A stretch of 9,248 nt of DNA from Frankiaceae bacterium (lineage in GTDB: Bacteria; Actinomycetota; Actinomycetes; Frankiales; Frankiaceae), in NCBI GenBank assembly GCA_030840885.1, contig JAVEDQ010000130.1:1-9248 (forward strand), written 5' to 3'. Position 1 is the first letter of the stretch; the number at the start of each line of letters is the position of its first letter. A program made the position numbers and the translations under genes. Positions 6,594-9,248 of the stretch are shown here, piece after piece. Below the pieces are notes generated by a model. That model saw only the letters and a list, made by a program, of their open reading frames with translations, searched no databases and was not told the origin of the DNA.

Positions 6594-6605
6594 GAACCCA
6601 ACGGT

Positions 6606-6623
6606 CGGCACCGAAGGGTGCCG
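6606..6623 (+). promoter_or_regulatory. Stable hairpin in the leader of the RAM-domain gene
   Basis: CGGCACC-GAAG-GGTGCCG gives a perfect 7-bp stem with a 4-base loop, 53 bases before GTG 6676. There is no T-run, so a terminator is unlikely. It may be an mRNA-stabilising 5' element, a protein-binding site, or chance. Confidence 0.35.
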
Positions 6624-6675
6624 CGCCATGGTTCCAGAAGCCCGTTCCACAGAATGACCCTCCGGGAGGAGCTTC

Positions 6676-6969
6676 GTGAGCGCAGGCTGGGTGCTCGTCC
6701 AGACGCAGCCGGGCTCGGCGGCCCAGGTGGCCCACACGCTCGCCACCCTTCCCGGGGTGGAGTCCGCCGAGCCGACGGCCGGGGCCTACGACGTGGTGGC
6801 CAGGGTCGCCGACGCCGGGCCGACGGTCCCGAGTGCCCGCCGGGTGGTCCACGCCGTGCTGCGGGTCCCCGGCGTGACGCTCGCCGTCTGCTGCCACGAC
6901 AACTCCAATGGCGACAGCTCTGACGAGATCAACCTCACGACGGCCGGGGCTGCCTCACCCGCAGGGTGA
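6676..6969 (+). CDS. Stand-alone Lrp/AsnC ligand-binding (RAM) domain protein
   Basis: 97 residues. The first ~75 match the effector-binding domain of Lrp/AsnC regulators: strand GWVLVQTQPG, helix SAAQVAHTLATLPGVESAEP, then TAGAYDVVARVAD, the usual 'xGxYDVVxxV' core, and a second beta-alpha unit. There is no helix-turn-helix, so it cannot be a classical DNA-binding Lrp. Stand-alone RAM proteins assemble into dimers or decamers and bind amino acids or other small ligands, sometimes modulating partners. The tail from about 76 is polar and probably disordered. GTG 6676 is chosen because GGGAGGAG (6664-6671) lies 4 bases upstream. The TGA overlaps the GTG of the c-di-GMP gene (GTGA), suggesting coupled translation and fixed stoichiometry. 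Confidence 0.85.
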   Translation: MSAGWVLVQTQPGSAAQVAHTLATLPGVESAEPTAGAYDVVARVADAGPTVPSARRVVHAVLRVPGVTLAVCCHDNSNGDSSDEINLTTAGAASPAG

Positions 6970-9044
6970 CCCGTTCGCCCTGCCTTATCGCCGATCATTC
7001 GCCCAGAAGGACGATCCGGTTCGTCACTCGACCGGACGACGTGGTCAGGGTGCCCGTTCCGCCGAAGTCGACCCGTCGTCGGTCGACGTGGTGGGAGGTA
7101 CTGAATTCGTCGCCCCGGGACGCCCTGGCGCAGGCGAGTCGCTCCCGGCTGTTCCGGGCCATCGTCGAGAACTCCGGCGACCTGCTGCTCGTCGTCGACG
7201 CGAACGGTCTGCTCGGGTACATCTCGCCGTCGGTCAGCGCCGTGCTCGGCTACGCCATCCGTGACCTGCTCGACCAGCCGCTGACGAGCCTGCTCAACGA
7301 GGGCGACGCCAAGGCGATGACGGACATGCTGCGCGCCGCGGCATCCGATCCCGAGCGCACCTGCCGTGCCGAGGCCTCCTTCCGGCACTCCGCCGGCCAG
7401 TGGGTGCCCTCCGAGGTGACGGTGACCGGGCTCATCCACGACCCGCACGTGCAGGGTTTCGTCGTCACCATCCGCGACGTCGGTGAGCGCAAGCGCCTCG
7501 AGAACGCTCTGACCCGCCAGGCCTACTCCGATGCCTTGACGGGCCTGCCGAACCGGGTGCTGTTCCAGTCGCGGGTCGAGCAGGCGCTCCGCGTGCGCTC
7601 CACGGCCTCCGGAGTCGCCCTGCTGTTCTGCGACCTCGACGGGTTCAAGGCGGTGAACGACGTGCAGGGCCACGCCGCCGGCGACCATCTCCTGAAGGTC
7701 GTCGCGGCCCGGCTCTGCGAGTGCGTCCGGCCGTTCGACACCGTGGCCCGGCTCGGGGGCGACGAATTCGCGGTCCTGCTGACCGGACCGGACGTCGAGG
7801 AGTGTGCCGTCGAGATCGCCGAGCGGATCGCCGCCTACATCGCCGAGCCCATCACCATGCCCGACCGCTCCGCACACGTCGGCACCAGCATCGGCCTCGC
7901 CGTGAGCACGCCCTACATCACAGACGCCGACAACCTGCTGCGGCAGGCCGACCTCGCCATGTACGAGGCGAAGCGCCGAGCCACCGGCGGTTGGATGCGC
8001 TTCGAGCCCGGGATGCTCTCCGAGCTCGCCGAACGAGCCGAGATCGAGACCGACCTGCGGCTGGCGTCGGCCAACCGGCAGCTCGCCGTCGTCTACCAGC
8101 CGCTGCGCGACATCGCCACCGGGAAGCTCGTCGGTGCCGAAGCACTGCTGCGCTGGCGGCACCCCACCCGCGGCTTCGTGCCGCCCGACCGCTTCATCCG
8201 GATCGCCGAGCAGATCGGCCTCATCGGGCAGCTCGGCACCTGGGTGCTCGCCGAGGCGTGCCGCGCCGGGCGCCGATGGCATGACGCGATCTCGGCGCAG
8301 GCCCAGGCCGAAGGCGTGCCCGAGGGCCTGTTCCACATCAGCGTGAACATCTCCGCCCGTCAGCTGCACGGTGGGCTCGTCGACGACGTCCGCAACGTGC
8401 TCGCCGAGACCGGCCTGCCCGCGCACGCCCTCCTGCTCGAGGTCACCGAGACGGTGCTGATGGAGCGGGTCGACGAGGCCGTTGCGCTGCTCCGCGAGCT
8501 CAAGGCGCTCGGGGTGCGGATCGCGGTCGATGACTTCGGTACCGGCTACTCCTCACTGTCCTACCTGGCCCGGTTCCCCGTCGACGTGCTCAAGATCGAC
8601 CGCTCGTTCGTCGAGCGGCTCGGCAAGGAGGACGACGCCAACGAGCTCGTCCGGATGATCATCGGCCTGGGTCGGGCCCTCAGCCTGCGGATCGTCGCCG
8701 AGGGCGTGGAGACCGGCGGTCAGCTCGAGGCCCTGCGGGGCATGGGCTGCGACGTGGCCCAGGGCTTCTTGTTCATGCGACCCGTCCCGGACTGGTGCAT
8801 CGACGAGCTGCTCATGATCCGGGTCGAGGGGGCTCGGCCTCCCGGGGGACCTGCTCCCCACGCCGTGCCGGCGCAGGCCGGGGCCAGCCGTCAGCCCGCA
8901 TTACTTTCTGGCGTGGCAGCTCCTGGCAGCTCAGCTCCCGGCATCTCAGGCCCTGGCATCCCGTCGCAGTCACCCGCGCCGGCCGAGCAACCACAGCCGC
9001 CTGTCCGGCTGCACGTCCGACGAGGTGTCCGACCCGAGGCGTGA
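6966..9044 (+). CDS. PAS-GGDEF-EAL cyclic di-GMP synthase/phosphodiesterase
   Basis: 692 residues, no clear membrane segment, so probably cytosolic. A basic N-terminus (1-60) is followed by a PAS domain (about 61-173, FRAIVENSGDLLLVVDANG onward). The GGDEF domain (about 183-345) has DALTGLPNR, DLDGFKAVND and an intact GGDEF (264-268). An RxxD inhibitory site, Arg255-Asp258, lies exactly five residues before it. The EAL domain (about 360-617) keeps the usual catalytic set: EALLR (Glu392), Asn461 in SVNISARQ, EVTET (492-496), DDFGTG (522-527), Lys543 in LKID, AEGVET (578-583) and QGF (599-601). Both activities could therefore work; many such proteins are net diguanylate cyclase or phosphodiesterase depending on signal. 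The tail (about 622-692) is Pro/Ala/Gly-rich and disordered. The start GTG 6966 overlaps the RAM-domain stop (GTGA) and has only AGG directly before it, so translation is probably coupled; in-frame GTG 7041 is an alternative. The PAS ligand is unknown. Confidence 0.95.
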   Translation: MTRSPCLIADHSPRRTIRFVTRPDDVVRVPVPPKSTRRRSTWWEVLNSSPRDALAQASRSRLFRAIVENSGDLLLVVDANGLLGYISPSVSAVLGYAIRDLLDQPLTSLLNEGDAKAMTDMLRAAASDPERTCRAEASFRHSAGQWVPSEVTVTGLIHDPHVQGFVVTIRDVGERKRLENALTRQAYSDALTGLPNRVLFQSRVEQALRVRSTASGVALLFCDLDGFKAVNDVQGHAAGDHLLKVVAARLCECVRPFDTVARLGGDEFAVLLTGPDVEECAVEIAERIAAYIAEPITMPDRSAHVGTSIGLAVSTPYITDADNLLRQADLAMYEAKRRATGGWMRFEPGMLSELAERAEIETDLRLASANRQLAVVYQPLRDIATGKLVGAEALLRWRHPTRGFVPPDRFIRIAEQIGLIGQLGTWVLAEACRAGRRWHDAISAQAQAEGVPEGLFHISVNISARQLHGGLVDDVRNVLAETGLPAHALLLEVTETVLMERVDEAVALLRELKALGVRIAVDDFGTGYSSLSYLARFPVDVLKIDRSFVERLGKEDDANELVRMIIGLGRALSLRIVAEGVETGGQLEALRGMGCDVAQGFLFMRPVPDWCIDELLMIRVEGARPPGGPAPHAVPAQAGASRQPALLSGVAAPGSSAPGISGPGIPSQSPAPAEQPQPPVRLHVRRGVRPEA
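8919..8963. repeat. Three degenerate 15-bp units in the tail of the PAS-GGDEF-EAL gene
   Basis: The units GCTCCTGGCAGCTCA, GCTCCCGGCATCTCA and GGCCCTGGCATCCCG sit head to tail and encode APGSS, APGIS and GPGIP (residues 652-666). They lie in the Pro/Ala/Gly-rich tail after the EAL domain, consistent with a linker grown by slippage. Confidence 0.6.
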
Positions 9045-9248
9045 CCAGCGTCGCCGAGTGGGGTCACCGGCGGCGGGCATCTTTGCCGAGGCGGGGTCGC
9101 CGACCTGAGCCTGCGGCCGGCCTCGCGGTGGGCTGGGTCGCCGGATGGTTGCTGGGTCGCCTGTTCTTCCGCGCTCCGAGTGAGCGGTTCCGCCTGGCCG
9201 AGCACGCCGAGGGCTTCGTCGCGCTCGCGGCCACGTTCCTCGCCTACG
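9041..9248 (+). pseudogene. N-terminally truncated cation:proton antiporter (CPA1/NhaP-like) fragment, running off the right edge
   Basis: The frame is open from GTG 9041, which overlaps the TGA of the previous gene (GTGA), to the window end. From about base 9113 it reads AAGLAVGWVAGWLLGRLFFR, followed by LAEHAEGFVALAATFLAY. I recognise this as an internal stretch of CPA1 Na+/H+ antiporters, normally preceded by about 200 residues and several membrane helices. Those helices have no room here: only the 24 codons up to base 9112 precede the match, and they are arginine-rich. So either an antiporter gene lost its 5' half next to the c-di-GMP gene, or a short antiporter-like protein starts at GTG 9041 or GTG 9128. 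The downstream part, with the remaining helices, is outside the window. Family recognition is from memory of the motif and not from a search. Confidence 0.5.

Noticed and set aside
6567..6598. Possible minus-strand promoter (TTCAAC, 18-base spacer, GACAAT) for the hydrolase gene
   Set aside because: Only 3 of 6 and 4 of 6 matches to the consensus boxes, which is too weak to list as a feature.
4595..6601. 668-codon minus-strand open frame crossing the PH-domain gene and the hydrolase region
   Set aside because: Low-complexity Arg/Gly/Pro translation, antisense to a well-supported plus-strand gene and out of frame with the hydrolase. It is a by-product of codon bias.
6786..8426. 546-codon minus-strand open frame opposite the RAM and PAS-GGDEF-EAL genes
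   Set aside because: The translation mirrors third-position bias of the plus-strand genes and shows no family motif.

Overview
The window is high-GC DNA with dense coding, many GTG starts and several 4-base start/stop overlaps. Together with a phytochrome fused to a SpoIIE-type phosphatase, this points to an actinobacterium. A family such as Pseudonocardiaceae or Geodermatophilaceae would fit, but that placement is inference. No RNA genes, CRISPR arrays, insertion sequences or integrases are visible.

Left part (1-4824, all minus strand, so transcription runs right to left): a 51-residue single-pass membrane peptide, a BphO-type heme oxygenase, a bacteriophytochrome with a PP2C/SpoIIE phosphatase output, and a CNNM/CBS/CorC ('hemolysin-like') ion transporter that runs off the left edge. 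The heme oxygenase and phytochrome genes overlap by 4 bases (ATGA). The first gene should make biliverdin and the second should use it as its red/far-red chromophore. The phytochrome keeps its chromophore cysteine, the GAF residues, the PHY tongue motifs and the phosphatase metal ligands, so light-controlled Ser/Thr dephosphorylation is the expected output, probably feeding a partner-switching (anti-sigma antagonist) pathway. No partner protein lies in the window.

Middle part (4825-6477): after a 184-base divergent gap, a plus-strand four-helix membrane protein with a bacterial PH (bPH_2) domain converges on a minus-strand alpha/beta hydrolase of the Tex30/KANL3 type. Their stop codons overlap.

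Right part (6478-9248, plus strand): a roughly 200-base divergent regulatory gap with two inverted repeats leads into a stand-alone Lrp/AsnC effector-binding (RAM) domain protein. It overlaps by 4 bases (GTGA) a PAS-GGDEF-EAL protein with both catalytic motifs and the inhibitory I-site intact. A further GTGA overlap at the end of that gene opens a reading frame matching only an internal part of a cation:proton antiporter. That fragment appears to lack its N-terminal half and continues past the right edge.

The window therefore places a complete light-sensing phosphatase operon close to a c-di-GMP enzyme coupled to a small ligand-binding protein. Whether the two modules talk to each other is inference only.
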